Assembly (NCBI GenBank): GCA_021234155.1
Contig: JAJEKV010000004.1
Coordinates: 24,341,662-24,405,661, forward strand
Direction of reading: 5' to 3'
Length of the DNA: 64,000 nt
From: Isoetes taiwanensis
Taxonomy: Eukaryota > Streptophyta > Lycopodiopsida > Isoetales > Isoetaceae
The position numbers were made by a program, and so were the translations under genes. The notes beneath the pieces are model-generated. The model had not been told where the DNA came from and searched no databases. It saw nothing but the letters and a program-made list of their open reading frames with translations. Shown here in pieces: positions 52,377 through 63,101 of the stretch (position 1 is the stretch's first letter; the number at the start of each line of letters is the position of its first letter).

Positions 52377-54060
52377 TGCGATGCTTCCCACTAAATATAC
52401 GACGCCCCATCGTACATCTCGCGAGAAATTCCCCATCCAGCACACCTGCCGCATGGGCCCTCCGTCTATCCCGCACCTGGGATGGCCATGGTGCAGGAAT
52501 GGGATACGAAGGTGTCTTGTGCACCTTTCCTCTATAAGCTCCTATAATAGTAGGAGGTAGATTGACGGCTGGGCCTCAAGGTAAGGCAGACCGAGATATA
52601 ACAATGGCAGGGCTGGTTATAGACAATGGCTAGGGTTGAACACTCCATCTGCCCCTCCTGTGCATACTATGCAGACGGGCTAAATCGGGCTCTGGCATGA
52701 CTATCGAATACACAATCTCATGGCATCACCCATCCAGACTACTCTGGGTTGCATCTCCCCAGTCCGATGGGACAGGAAGGGTTGCATCTCCCCTTTTCGA
52801 GGTCTAGTGGCTCCACTGGCGGCTAGAGAATCGTGGCGACACACGATTCGCACCCGGATCAACCCCCAAACAAGAGCCAGGCCGACACCTGCAACTCTTG
52901 AGAGGCAGGGTGACACCATTTCCCCAGGAGGTGTTGAACCCATACCCTGCCTACTCGAAGTGACCTACTATAGGCCTAGCCCGCTATGGGTCCCCAAGAA
53001 TCAAGGCCAACAGGGACCTCCCTCCACTTTGCCACTAGCCCCGTTGTATGGTGCTAAGTCACATCATAGCCCCCGTAGCCGGGTAGGTCCCAATGCACAA
53101 GCCGCAACTAATAGGAACTAAGGGGTCTAAACTAGGAGCATCATCTAAATAATGGCTACTAGGTCTCTACCCCCTTCCCAATACAAGAGAAGCAAACATG
53201 ATCAACCAATATCACATATGCACATAACATGATAAATAACGAGAATAACATCTAATCATAACACATGCATCTAACTCACAGTTAGGGTTCATTGATTAGG
53301 ATTCAAGATCTAGATTGAGGGTTCTAGGATGGCTCTATTAGAGATATGAAATGCTAACTCATCTGGAATCCTAATTCTTCCAGATGATCTACAAAGGACT
53401 CTAATCCAAATATCTGCTCTTGAGGAACTCCCTCCTGCTCCCGGCATCTCCCCGGTCTTCAAGGGGTTCGAAGTAGCTTCCACTTCTACTGGTGCATGCA
53501 CGCTCTGGGAGCTGCTGTGCTATGCTGTGCCACAACAGACAGTTCTTGAAACGGAGTTTCGAGCGCAAACAAGGTTCCAAGACTGTTGGAACCAAAAAAA
53601 TGGCCTAGGGTTAGGGTTTGGCCATTTATACGTTAGGGTTCCATGTCACTGCCACATGGCTCCAATGGGGTGCTTCCATGTGGCGGGTGCCCAATAGGGT
53701 GAGGCCATGTGGAAATGGCCCTATGCCTAAGGTTGGCTAAGTTATATGAATAACTTCGCCATGCTCCCTTTTCCACCTACTATGGTGTACAAGGTTACTA
53801 AAGTAGACTTGTACAGTGATGTGGTCCAGAAATATATGTATTTATGGCGCATATTTCAGGGGAACATCACATTCTCCCCCCTTAGGATAATGCTGTCCTC
53901 AGCATTACGCTAAGGTGGCGAACCTGCAACAGCCCTGCAAAAACTCACAACATGAATATAGGAGCTTAACTTTATTGAAAAGATCAACTTTCCGTTAATT
54001 ACTTATTATGTAATTATAATATAAAGCTATATTTATAAGTTATACAAAATTATATAGATG
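52377..54060 (-). mobile_element. 3' end of another related gypsy element (LTR, polypurine tract, short internal part)
   Basis: The LTR 52377-53871 is related to 44628-46248 throughout, with decayed ends (TGCGATGCTTCCC; GGAACATCACA). Directly after it, minus-strand AAGGGGGGAGAA (53872-53883) is the polypurine tract, and GCTGTCCTCAGCATT (about 53890) matches the sequence inside the other element at 25269. It is thus a 3' LTR with internal sequence to its right, lost at about 54060. It cannot be the partner of the 44628 LTR, because their order is wrong for one minus-strand element. Confidence 0.82.
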
Positions 54061-54108
54061 TAACAAGTATTATTATAAAAGTATGCACACATCTAATATA
54101 ATAAAAAG

Positions 54109-54360
54109 ATAGCGTCCGTGAGTGAGTAAGTATTTCACGCCCCATCGACGGATAAGGATGCGCCACGTGGCTTGATCTCGGCCGTCTGTGGGCCTTGGCC
54201 CCTCAAAAGCTCCCAAGTTTGGTGGACAAAATTTTTTTGGTTTACCACGGACTTGAACCCTGGACATTGCCCCCCAAACCCCCCACCCTTACCACTAGAC
54301 CAACCAGTCTTTTCTTGAAAGAATAGGAAGTCCATGCTTAGTTAAGGCTGGGGCAATGAA
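54109..54360 (-). mobile_element. tRNA-derived SINE, copy a (tandem with copy b)
   Basis: On the minus strand the head has a Pol III A box (TGGTCTAGTGGTAAG) and, about 40 bases later, a B box (GGGTTCAAGTCC), as in a tRNA gene. The intervening arm region is poly-G and no cloverleaf with a proper anticodon arm forms, so it is not a tRNA. The body contains CACCAAACTTGGGAGCTTTT and ends ACGGACGCTAT followed by T. Almost identical to copy b, directly adjacent. Confidence 0.82.
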
Positions 54361-54620
54361 AAAAGATAGCGTCCGTGAGTGAGTGAGTAAGTATTTCACG
54401 CCCCATCGACGGATAAGGATGCGCCACGTGGCTTGATCTCGGCCGTCTGTGGGCCTTGGCCCCTCAAAAGCTCCCAAGTTTGGTGGACAAAATTTTTTTG
54501 GTTTACCACGGACTTGAACCCTGGACATTGCCCCCCAAACCCCCCACCCTTACCACTAGACCAACCAGTCTTTTCTTGAAAGAATAGGAAGTCCATGCTT
54601 AGTTAAGGCTGGGGCAATGA
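54361..54620 (-). mobile_element. tRNA-derived SINE, copy b
   Basis: Tandem duplicate of copy a, differing by an extra GAGT near its left end. The perfect head-to-tail arrangement suggests unequal exchange or replication slippage rather than two insertions. Confidence 0.82.
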
Positions 54621-54639
54621 AAATTCCTTTGCTTAATTA

Positions 54640-54672
54640 CAATCCTAGAACCTTCTAGAATGTTCTAGAATG
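54640..54672. promoter_or_regulatory. Perfect five-unit heat shock element motif
   Basis: GAA units at 54648, 54658 and 54668 alternate with TTC at 54653 and 54663, each separated by two bases. This is the exact nGAAnnTTCn array bound by heat shock factors. The same core heads the satellite at 57455. Activity is untested, and there is no adjacent gene. Confidence 0.5.
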
Positions 54673-55151
54673 AAGCTAGAGAGAGAAGAGGGGAAGATAG
54701 AGGGGGAGAGAAATGGGAGAGAGAGAGGAGAGAGGAGAGAGAAGAGAAAGGAGAGAGAGAGGGAGGAGATAGAAGAGAGAGAGAAGAGAAAGAGAGAGAA
54801 ATAGAGAGGAGAGAGAAAGATAGAGAAAGAGAGGGGAGAGATAGAGAGAGAGGAGAGAGAAGAGAGAAAGGGAAGAGAGAGAGGGATAGAGAGGGGAAAG
54901 AAGAGAGATGAGAGAGAGAGGAGGGAGGAGAGAGAGAGAGAGAGACATGGGAGAGAGGGAGGGGGGAGAAGAGATAGATAGATAGAAGAGATAGAGAGAG
55001 AGGAGGGCCCATGAGGACATATGAAGACCCCAGAGAGGAGAGAAGAGGAGAGAGAGAGGAGGGCTGAAAGGGAGAGAGGAGAGAGAGAGAGGGAGAGAGG
55101 AGAGAGGAGAGGAGAGAGAGAAGGAGGAAGAGAGAGAGAGAGGAATAGAAA

Positions 55152-55232
<81 letters not shown>

Positions 55233-55530
55233 TAGAAAAGAGAGAGAAAGATAGAGAGAGAGAGGGGAGAAATAGAGAGAGAGGAGAAGATAGGAGAGAG
55301 AGGAGAAGATAGGAGAGAGAGGAGAGAGAGAAGAGAGAAAGGAGAGAGAGAAGAGAGAGGAGGGAAGAGAGAGGAGAGAGAAGAGAGATAGAGGGAGATG
55401 GAAGAGGGAGGAGAGAGAGAGAGAGACAAAGAGAGAGGAGAGAGAAAGAGAGGAGGGAGGAGAGAGAGAGGAGAGAAAAGAGAGAAGAGAGAGGGAAGAG
55501 AGAGGGGAGAGAGAGAGGGGGGGAAAAGAA
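54672..55530. repeat. GA-rich polypurine tract 1
   Basis: About 860 bases of almost pure A/G on the plus strand, mixtures of GAGA, GGAGAGA and AAAGAGA, with an uninterrupted (GA)n run at about 55166-55229. Long Ser/Leu frames on the minus strand are simple translations of this. It may adopt triplex DNA and may bind GAGA-type factors. Confidence 0.95.
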
Positions 55531-55539
55531 AGTCTAAAA

Positions 55540-56280
55540 ATAGAAATAAAAAGAGAAGTTTTTTTGAAACTTTGCAAATGCTCAAAATGGAATGTGGTGG
55601 AATGTTCCAGATGCTCATGGGTAAGCATCTAAGTCTAAAAATAGAAAGTTTCAGTCTAAAAATAGAAAGTTTTTTGAAACTTTGCAAATGCTCAAAATAG
55701 AATGTTCTGAAATGTTCCAGATGCTCATGGGTAAGCACCTCAATCTAAAAATAGAAAGTTTCAGTCTAAAAAATAGAAAGTTTTTTTAAAGTTTGCAAAT
55801 GCTCAAAATAGAATGTGGTGGAATGTTATAGATGCTCATGGGTAAGCACCTCAGTCAAAAAATAGAAAGTTTTTTGAAACTTTGCAAATGCTCAAAATAG
55901 AATGTTGTTGAACGTTCCAGATGCTCGAGGGTAAGCACTTCAGTCTAAAACTAGAAAGTTTCAGTTTAAAAATAGAAAGTTTTCTTAAACTTTGTAAAAA
56001 CTCAAACAAAATATTCCAGATGCTATAGGGCAACCACCTATGCTCTAGAAGCACCTCAGTCTAAAAGTAGAAAGTTTCTTGAAACCTTGCAAATGCTCAA
56101 AATAGAACATTCTGGAGGTGATACTTTGGAATTTGTAGTAAGTGTGATGGCTATGATAGGTGTGTGTAAGCTTCACATGGGTGATACTTTAGAATTGACG
56201 TACTTTAGAATTGGTAGTAGAGGTAGTAGATGTGGCCTCATGGGCATGTGTGAGTATGCTACTCATGAATGATACTTTGT
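55540..56280. repeat. HSE-bearing satellite, array 1
   Basis: Degenerate tandem units of about 90-120 bases built from GTAAGCACCTCAGTCTAAA, AATAGAAAGTTTTTTGAAAC, TTTGCAAATGCTCAAAATAG and AATGTTCTGGAATGTTCCAG. The last word gives alternating GAA/TTC heat-shock-element units. The array ends in a distinct 3' unit with GGTGATACTTT(G/A)GAATTG. Confidence 0.9.
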
Positions 56281-56284
56281 TGGT

Positions 56285-56855
56285 AATGGAATAGAGGGAA
56301 GGAGGAGAGAGAAAGAGAGCAGAGAGAGAGGAGAACAGAGAGGAGAGAGAAGAGAGAAGAGAGAGAGAAGAGACATGGGGGAGGGAAAAGAAGAGAGAGG
56401 AGAGAGAAGAGAGAGAGGAGAGCTCAAAGAGAGAGAGGGGAAAGAAGAGACAGGAGAGAGAGAGAGGGGAAAGAAGAGAGAGGAGAGAGAGGAGGAGGGA
56501 AAAAAGAGATGAGAGAGAGATGGAGGAAATAGAGAGAAGAGAGAGAGGGAGAAGAGATGGAGGGGGGAGAGAGGAAAGAGAGAGGAGGGAGAAGAGACAA
56601 GAAAGGGAGGAGAGAGAAGAAAGGGAGGAGAGAGAAGAGAGAGGAGAGAGAGTGGGAGAAGAGATGCAGGAGGGAGACAGAAGAGAGAGAGGAGAGAGAG
56701 AGGAGAGAGAAGAGAAGAGAGAAGAGAGGGGAGCGAGAGGAGAGAGAATAGAGAGAAGAGAGAGGAGACAGAATAGAGAGTACAGAGAGAAGAGGAGAGA
56801 GAGAGCAGAGAAAGGAGAGAGAGGAGAGAGAGGAGAGAGAGATGCTAGAAAAGGG
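56285..56855. repeat. GA-rich polypurine tract 2
   Basis: Same composition as tract 1. It is followed at 56880-56930 by a GC-rich block (GAGGCGAGGCCGGCCGGAGG) that recurs at 60440-60475 just before the next SINE. Confidence 0.93.
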
Positions 56856-57173
56856 AAGGGGTTCAGTCAAAAGTGTTAATGGGATCCAAATCGAGGCGAG
56901 GCCGGCCGGAGGCCAGCCGAGCCGAGGAATACTACAAAAAAGAAGGGCATGGGTGGGTCCAGATCGAGGGCGGGCTCACGGAGGCCGCCGAGGAGAGGAA
57001 TTGGTGCAAAAGAAAAAGGGTCCTACCGTAGAAGAAAATAGCTGCCCTTTGCCCTCAGGCCTGGCCGAGGAATTGGTGCAAAAAGAAAAGGGCCCTACGT
57101 AAGAAAAAATAGCGCCCGCGGAGTGAGTGAGTCCGTCTGCCTTCCACGCCCATCCGGACGGCCTAATATAATA
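56856..57173. repeat. GC-rich block and partial SINE ends
   Basis: Contains GGCCGGCC palindromic words, two copies of GAATTGGTGCAAAA(G/A)AAAA near 57000 and 57070, and at about 57107-57165 the right-hand third of the SINE (AATAGCGCCCG to CATCCGGACGG). No gene. Confidence 0.7.
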
Positions 57174-57435
57174 AGAAAATAGCCGAGTCCTGCCTGAGTC
57201 GTCTGTCTGACTTCCACGCCCCATCCGACGGGTGGAGGAGGCGCCACGCGGGCTTGATCTCGGCCGCCCAATGGGCCTTGGCCTCTCAAAAGCTCCCAAG
57301 TTTGGTGGACAAAATTTTTTTGGTTTACCAGGGACTCGAACCCCGACATTGCCCCCAAACCCCCACCCTACCACTAGACCAACCAACCTTTTTTTGAAAT
57401 AATAAGAAGTCCATGCTTAGTTAAGGTCAGGGGCC
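57174..57435 (-). mobile_element. tRNA-derived SINE, copy c
   Basis: Same family as 54109-54620, more diverged. The A box (TGGTCTAGTGGTAGGG) and B box (GGTTCGAGTCCC) are readable on the minus strand. Preceded by a second, partial SINE end. Confidence 0.8.
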
Positions 57436-57439
57436 TAAT

Positions 57440-59990
57440 TAATTCAAGGATACTCTAGGATGTTCTAGAATGTTCTAGAATCTCTTGAATGTCCTAGAAT
57501 GTTCCGTGATGCTCATGAGTAAGCACCTCAAAATTTAAAAATAGAAAGTCTCAATCTAAAAATAGAAGTTTTTTTGAAACTTTGCAAATGCTCAAAATAG
57601 AATGTTGTGGAATGTCCCAGGTGCTCATGGGTAAGCACCTCAGTCTAAAAATAGAAAGTTTCAGTCCAAAAATAGAAGGTTTTTTGAAACTTTGCAAATG
57701 TTCAAAATAGAATGTTCTGGAATGTTCCAGATGGTCATGGGTAAGCACCTCAGTCTAAAAATAGAAAGTTTTTTGAAACTTTGCAAATACTCAAAATAGA
57801 ATATTGTGGAATGTTCCAGGTGCTCATGGGTAAGCACCTCAGTCTAAAAATAGAAAGTTTTTTAAGACTTTGCAAATGCTCAAAATAGAATGTTCTGGAA
57901 TGTTGCAGATGCTCATGGGTAAACACCTCAATCCAAAAATAGAAAGTTTTTTGAAACTTTGCAAATGCTCAAAATGGAATGTTCTGGAATGGTGTAGATG
58001 CTCAAAGTAAGCACCTCAGTCTAAAAATAGAAAGTTTTAGTCTAAAAATGTAAAAAACTCAAATAGAATGTCCTAGAATGTTTCAGATGCTCTAAGGTAA
58101 GCATCTCAGTCTAAACATAGAAAATAAGGTAGTCTAAAAACAAAAAAGTTTGCTAAAACTTTGCAAAAACTCAAAATAGAATGTTCTAGAATGTTCCAAA
58201 TGCTATAGGGCAACCACCTATGCTCTAGAAGCACCTCAGTCTAAAAATAGAAAGTTTTTGAAACCTTGCAAATGCTCAAAATAGAATATTCTGGAGGTGA
58301 TACTTTGGAATTGGTATAATGGGTGTGCGTAAGCTTCACATGGGTGATACTTTAGAATTGACATACTTTAGAATTGTGCCTCATGGGCATGTATGAGTAT
58401 GTTACTCATGAATAATACTTTGTAGGTGCTCATGGGTAAGCACCTCAGTCTAAAAATAGAAAGTTTCAGTCTAAAAATAAAAAGTTTTTAAGACTTTGCA
58501 AATGCTCAAAATAGAATGTTGTGGAATCTCATGGGTAAACACCTCAATCCAAAAATAGAAAGTTTATGGAAACTTTGCAAATGCTCAAAATAGAATTTTC
58601 TGGAATGTTACAGATGTTCAAAGGTAAGCACCTCAGTCTAAGAATAGAAAGTTTTAGTGTAAAAATAGAAAGTTTGCTTAAACTTTGTAAAAACTCAGAT
58701 AGAATGTCCTAGAATGTTTCGGATGCTCTAGGGTAGGCATCTCAGTCTAAAAATAGAAAGTACGGTAGTCTGAAAACAGAAAAGTTCGCTAAAACTTTGC
58801 AAAAACTCAAAATAGAATGTTCTAGGGTGTTCTAGATGCTATAAGGCAACCACGTATGCTCTAGAAGCACCTCAGTCTAAAAGTAGAAAGTTTCTTGAAA
58901 CCTTGCAAATGCTCAAAATAGAATATTCTGAAGATGATACTTTGCAATTGGTAGTAAGTGTGATGGGTATGATGGGTGTGTGTAAGCTTCACATGGGTGA
59001 TACTTTAGAATTGACATACTTTAGAATTGGTAGTAGAGATAGTAGATGTGACCTCATGGGCATGTGTGAGTATGTTACTCATGAATGATACTTTGTTGGT
59101 AATGGAATAGAGGGTTGAGCAGTATGTGTGAATAAGACTGTGAAATACCATGGAGTGCAGTAGATGTGAGTAAGATCCTCATAGGTGATACTTTGGAATT
59201 GGTAGTGTTCTTCTCATGAGTGATACTTTAGAATTCATGAATAATACTTTGTAGGTGCTCATGGGCAAGCACCTCAGTCTAAAAATAGAAAGTTTCAGTC
59301 TAAAAATAAAAAGTTTTTTAAGACTTTGCAAATGCTCAAAATAGAATGTTCTGGAATGTTGCAGATGCTCATGGGTAAATACCTCAATCCAAAAATAGAA
59401 AGTTTATGGAAACTTTGCAAATGCTCAAAATGGAATTTTCTGGAATGTTACAGATGTTCAAAGGTAAGCACCTCAGTCTAAGAATAGAAAGTTTTAGTCT
59501 AAAAATAGAAAGTTTGCTTAAACTTTGTAAAAACTTAAATAGAATGTCCTAGAATGTTTCAGATGCTCTAGGGTAGGCATCTCAGTCTAAAAATAGAAAG
59601 TACGGTAGTCTGAAAACAGAAAAGTTCGCTAAAACTTTGCAAAAACTTAAAATAGAATGTTCTAGGGTGTTCTAGATGCTATAGGGAATCTCCTATGCTC
59701 TAGAAGCACCTCAGTCTAAAAGTAGAAAGTTTCTTGAAACCTTGCAAATGCTCAAAATAGAATATTCTGAAGATGATACTTTGGAATTGGTAGTAAGTGT
59801 GATGGGTATGTGTGTAAGCTTCACATGGGTGATACTTTAGAATTGACATACTTTAGAATTGGTAGTAGAGATAGTAGATGTGACCTCATGGGCATGTGTG
59901 AGTATGTTACTCATGAATGATACTTTGTTGGTAATGGAATAGAGGGTTGAGCAGTATGTGTGAATAAGACTGTGAAATAAGACTGTGAAA
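57440..59990. repeat. HSE-bearing satellite, array 2
   Basis: Same family as 55540-56280, longer, with more than fifteen units and higher-order repetition: the segment ending in the GGTGATACTTTAGAATTG unit recurs with near-identity at about 58250-58440, 58870-59100 and 59700-59940. Perfect GAA/TTC alternation is seen at 57463-57480 and 57710-57731, and in weaker form in many units. Short frames such as 58903-59088 are artefacts of the repeat. Confidence 0.9.
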
Positions 59991-59994
59991 GACT

Positions 59995-60161
59995 GTGAAG
60001 AGGAGAGGTGAAAGAGAGAGGGGAAAGAAGCGAGAGGAGAGAGAGGAGAAAGAAGAGAGAAAGGAGAAAGGGAAGAGAGAGGAGAGAGAGAGGGGGGGGG
60101 AAAGAGAGGCAGAGGGTAAAGACAAAGAGAAGAGAAGAAAGAGAGAGAGAGAGAGAGAGGG

Positions 60162-60210
<49 letters not shown>

Positions 60211-60415
60211 AAGACAAAGAGAAGAGAATACAGAGGAGGGAGAAAGAGAGGAGAGAGGACAGAGAGAGAAGAGAGGAGAGAGAAAGAAGAGAGAGGAGAG
60301 AGAAGAGAGACACGGGGAGAGGGGATAGAGAGAAGAAAGAAAGAGACAAAAAATGAGAAGAGAGAAAGAGAGGAGGGAGGAGACAGAAGAGAGAGTGAGA
60401 GAAAGGAGAGATGAA
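59995..60415. repeat. GA-rich polypurine tract 3
   Basis: Polypurine on the plus strand with a pure (GA)n run at about 60160-60208. It precedes the GC-rich block and SINE copy d, as tract 2 precedes the GC-rich block and copy c. Confidence 0.95.
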
Positions 60416-60510
60416 GATAGGGCACATAGGTGGGCCCAAACCGAGGCGAGGCCGGCCGAAGGCCGGCCGAGCCGAGGAAAGGAGCAAAAGAAAAGGGCCC
60501 GGCCGTAAGA

Positions 60511-60770
60511 AAATAGCGTCCGTGAGTGAGTGAGTCTGTCTGTCTTCCACGCCCATCCGACGGTGGAGGATGCGCCACGTGGCTTCATCTCGGCCGTCCG
60601 TGGGCCTTGGCCTCTCAAAAGCTCCCAAGTTTGGTGGACAAAAATTTTTTGGTTTACCACGGACTCGAACCCTGGACATTGCCCCCCAAACCCCCCACCC
60701 TTACCACTAGACCAACCAGTCTTTTCTTGAAAGAATAGGAAGTCCATACTTAGTTAAGGCTGGGGCAATG
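60511..60770 (-). mobile_element. tRNA-derived SINE, copy d
   Basis: Close to copies a and b. The sequence following it (GAAATTCCTTTGCTTAATTA) is the same as after copy b, so the flank was duplicated with it. Confidence 0.82.
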
Positions 60771-60799
60771 GAAATTCCTTTGCTTAATTAAAATCTTTG

Positions 60800-60900
60800 G
60801 TGTGAATTTTTTTTTTGGTTTAGGAGGAATTTGAGCCCTGGGCTGTAGCACCCCAGTCCTGAACCTCAACCACTAGGCCAAGCACTAGTTCTTTAAAGAA
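60800..60900 (-). mobile_element. Second type of tRNA-derived SINE, fragment
   Basis: On the minus strand, an A-box-like TTGGCCTAGTGGTTGAGG and a B-box-like GGGCTCAAATTCC are spaced as in tRNA genes and end in a short A-run. The body is different from copies a-d. Only the head is recognisable. Confidence 0.55.
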
Positions 60901-60961
60901 TATAATGATTTCAATATTGTTAAAGGTGGGATATATGCAAGATTCAAAACATACACAAGGA

Positions 60962-60983
60962 TAAAGCTAGAGAGAGGAGAGGG

Positions 60984-61045
<62 letters not shown>

Positions 61046-61135
61046 GTTGGCCACATGCTGACTTAGAGATGACGAGAGAGAATACGAGAGAATACGAGAG
61101 ATGAGAGATGGGGGAGAGATGGGAGAGATGGGTGA
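60962..61135. repeat. GA-rich polypurine tract 4
   Basis: Contains a pure (GA)n run at about 60990-61041, then GAGAGAATAC and GAGAGATGGG units. Confidence 0.9.
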
Positions 61136-61593
61136 GAGTGGGAAAACCCAACTCTCACCTCGAGAGATGATTCGCCCCTAACAGCCGTTAGGGGCGTTTT
61201 CATTGCCCACTAACCAAACAATTAGCCTTAATTTTCGCCGCTGAAAAAACTGCCCGAAATGTTTCCCACAATCAATACCGGGGCCATTTCCCTGTTTCTT
61301 GATCTTCAAGGCGCCTTTATTCTTGCTACAAGTATCCAATTCCTCAAGCAATTAGCCGACACGATCCGTATTCATCCCAGATCACGCAGGCATTTTCATT
61401 ATGTTTTTTGTGCATTTGTTCATTAATTTCGATCGGCAATTTCCTTTTTGTCGCCCTTATTCCCGCAATTTCCTTGAATTCAGATGTCTAAGGCCTCGAT
61501 CCGCTTTGCCAAAGAACCCGCAAAAGCCTTTCGTGCCTCCTGATTGAAAAAATGGCACCAAGAAGGACCCGAAAATGACGAGGCCGGATCTCC
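61136..61593. other. No gene recognised
   Basis: Unique sequence. A GC-balanced inverted repeat CCCCTAACAGCCGTTAGGGG at 61174-61193 would form a strong small hairpin. Confidence 0.45.
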
Positions 61594-62690
61594 ATGGATG
61601 TTCAATTGGAGACTAATTACGAGCCAATTCCGACTTCAAGACAGTCAAAAGAGAAGAGATCCAAGCGTGTATTCAGAGAAATTCAGGCACCCTCCAATAT
61701 TGTGAGTGAATCTTTAGAAACCGATTCTGCTTTGGCTATTGTTGTGCATGAGCAGGAAAATTCGAAAGTGATAGACACAAAGAATAGGTCCCCCCACAGT
61801 AATGGATGCATCACGGTGTCTCCACATTCCTCAATCTCCCGAACGAGATGAAATTGGTAACCTGAGGCACCCTCAACCTCTCCAACACACACGGAGGGAA
61901 ATTATGATGAAATTGCAGCCCTTTGTTGGGGGTTTAGTGGAGCCGAGACAACTAAAGAACAAATGGGATAAGCCAGTAGCTAAATTTAAAGATGAGAAGG
62001 AGGCTTGTAGCCATACGGTGTTCTCAACCATCAAGTTGGCAAAGTGGTATGACGTAATGGAAGAAGTTAAATATGGTGTTACCTCTGATAATCCAATACC
62101 AGGTGCTGGTGATGATGGTGAATTTGGCAATGAAGCTTTTGAGGCTGCAGACTTGCATGCCAATTACTCAGAATCTTTCATGAATGATAGTTATTTTGAA
62201 ACTGTTGGAACAGATGCAAAGATTTGAAGACCAATTTGCTGATCCACCCAATTCAAACAATGATGTTAACACGGGAAATCCAAGCAGTCCAGTGATGCCA
62301 GAAATTCCAATCAATAGGACACCCACAGGAAAACCGCAAGATTCTTCAAGTCCTAGATCAGCAGCATGTAATCAGCCTGGAGTTTGTGGAAAACCTACAA
62401 GTAGAAAAGAAGTCCAAAGTTGCAAATAGATGAGGACATTGCAATGGGAATATCACGGATGGCAAGCACATTTGGGGACACGAGGGTGAAGAAATTAGAT
62501 TTTTACGAAAGAAGAAAGTGCAAGAAAAATTGAGTTGGTCGTGGGGAATTGGAAACAATAAGATCCTCGCAAACGATAAAAATTGCGAGAGTCAATGGTC
62601 GCAATGACTCAAAGCATATGTGAAATGACAAAGGAGACCTTGCTCTCGAAATTGCCAAACTTACCGCCAAAACAAAAGGAATAAAGGTTC
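61594..62690 (+). pseudogene. Decayed gene with a possible SANT/trihelix-like DNA-binding segment
   Basis: Three successive frames (61594-61851, 61802-62227, 62184-62429) and a fourth stretch to about 62690 read as non-repetitive protein. The second holds QLKNKWDKPVAKFKDEKEA and then KLAKWYDVMEEVKYG, like the third helix and following segment of plant trihelix or Harbinger-associated SANT domains. The third is Pro/Ser/Asn-rich. The fourth (MGISRMASTFGDTR) is helical. Frame changes near 61850, 62190 and 62430 and stops prevent one protein. No intron borders explain the changes. It could be a transcription-factor relic or the DNA-binding partner of a PIF/Harbinger transposon. Confidence 0.4.
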
Positions 62691-62864
62691 GTTTTCAGTT
62701 ATTTGCTTTTAGAATTTCTTTTTGAACCTGCCAAAAATCATCCAAGAGTCTTAAATATTAAAAGAAGTTGTAATGACCCTATTATTTTAGCATTAAATAT
62801 TGCCTTCTAGTCCAAAGTCATCCAAATTCGTAAAGGCTACTTTTAAGCTCCCTCCAATTCTTGC

Positions 62865-63101
62865 ATGCAAGCCGCCCGACAATATGGAGAGAGTCGAATG
62901 AGCAGCGCCCAACGCTCTCCAAGCCGATCCCTCTCTTCTTCGAGTTCCTCTTCTAGTTCCTCTTCCAGTTCCTATCGAACTCCACCCACCACATCTTCAT
63001 CTTCCTCCGAGATACCCTATTATTCTGACCATGATACCTGGCCAACATCCAGTGACGAGGTTCTTCCCCGCCGGCGATTAGGGGATTCTCGGCCAGTTTA
63101 G
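62865..63101 (+). CDS. Doubtful Ser-rich ORF (78 aa)
   Basis: ATG-started frame dominated by a poly-Ser run and RSPSRS/RTPPTTSS motifs, reminiscent of disordered linkers. It may be a further piece of the decayed gene upstream. No independent support. Confidence 0.25.
   Translation: MQAARQYGESRMSSAQRSPSRSLSSSSSSSSSSSSSYRTPPTTSSSSSEIPYYSDHDTWPTSSDEVLPRRRLGDSRPV

Noticed and set aside
54230-54310. Possible tRNA genes at the SINE heads
   Set aside because: A and B boxes are present, but the anticodon region is poly-G and no cloverleaf can form. Several near-identical copies fit a SINE.
54645-55738. Long Ser/Leu-rich open frames on the minus strand (also 56424-56870 and 59837-60747)
   Set aside because: They are translations of GA-rich low-complexity DNA in several overlapping frames, with no start context or domain.
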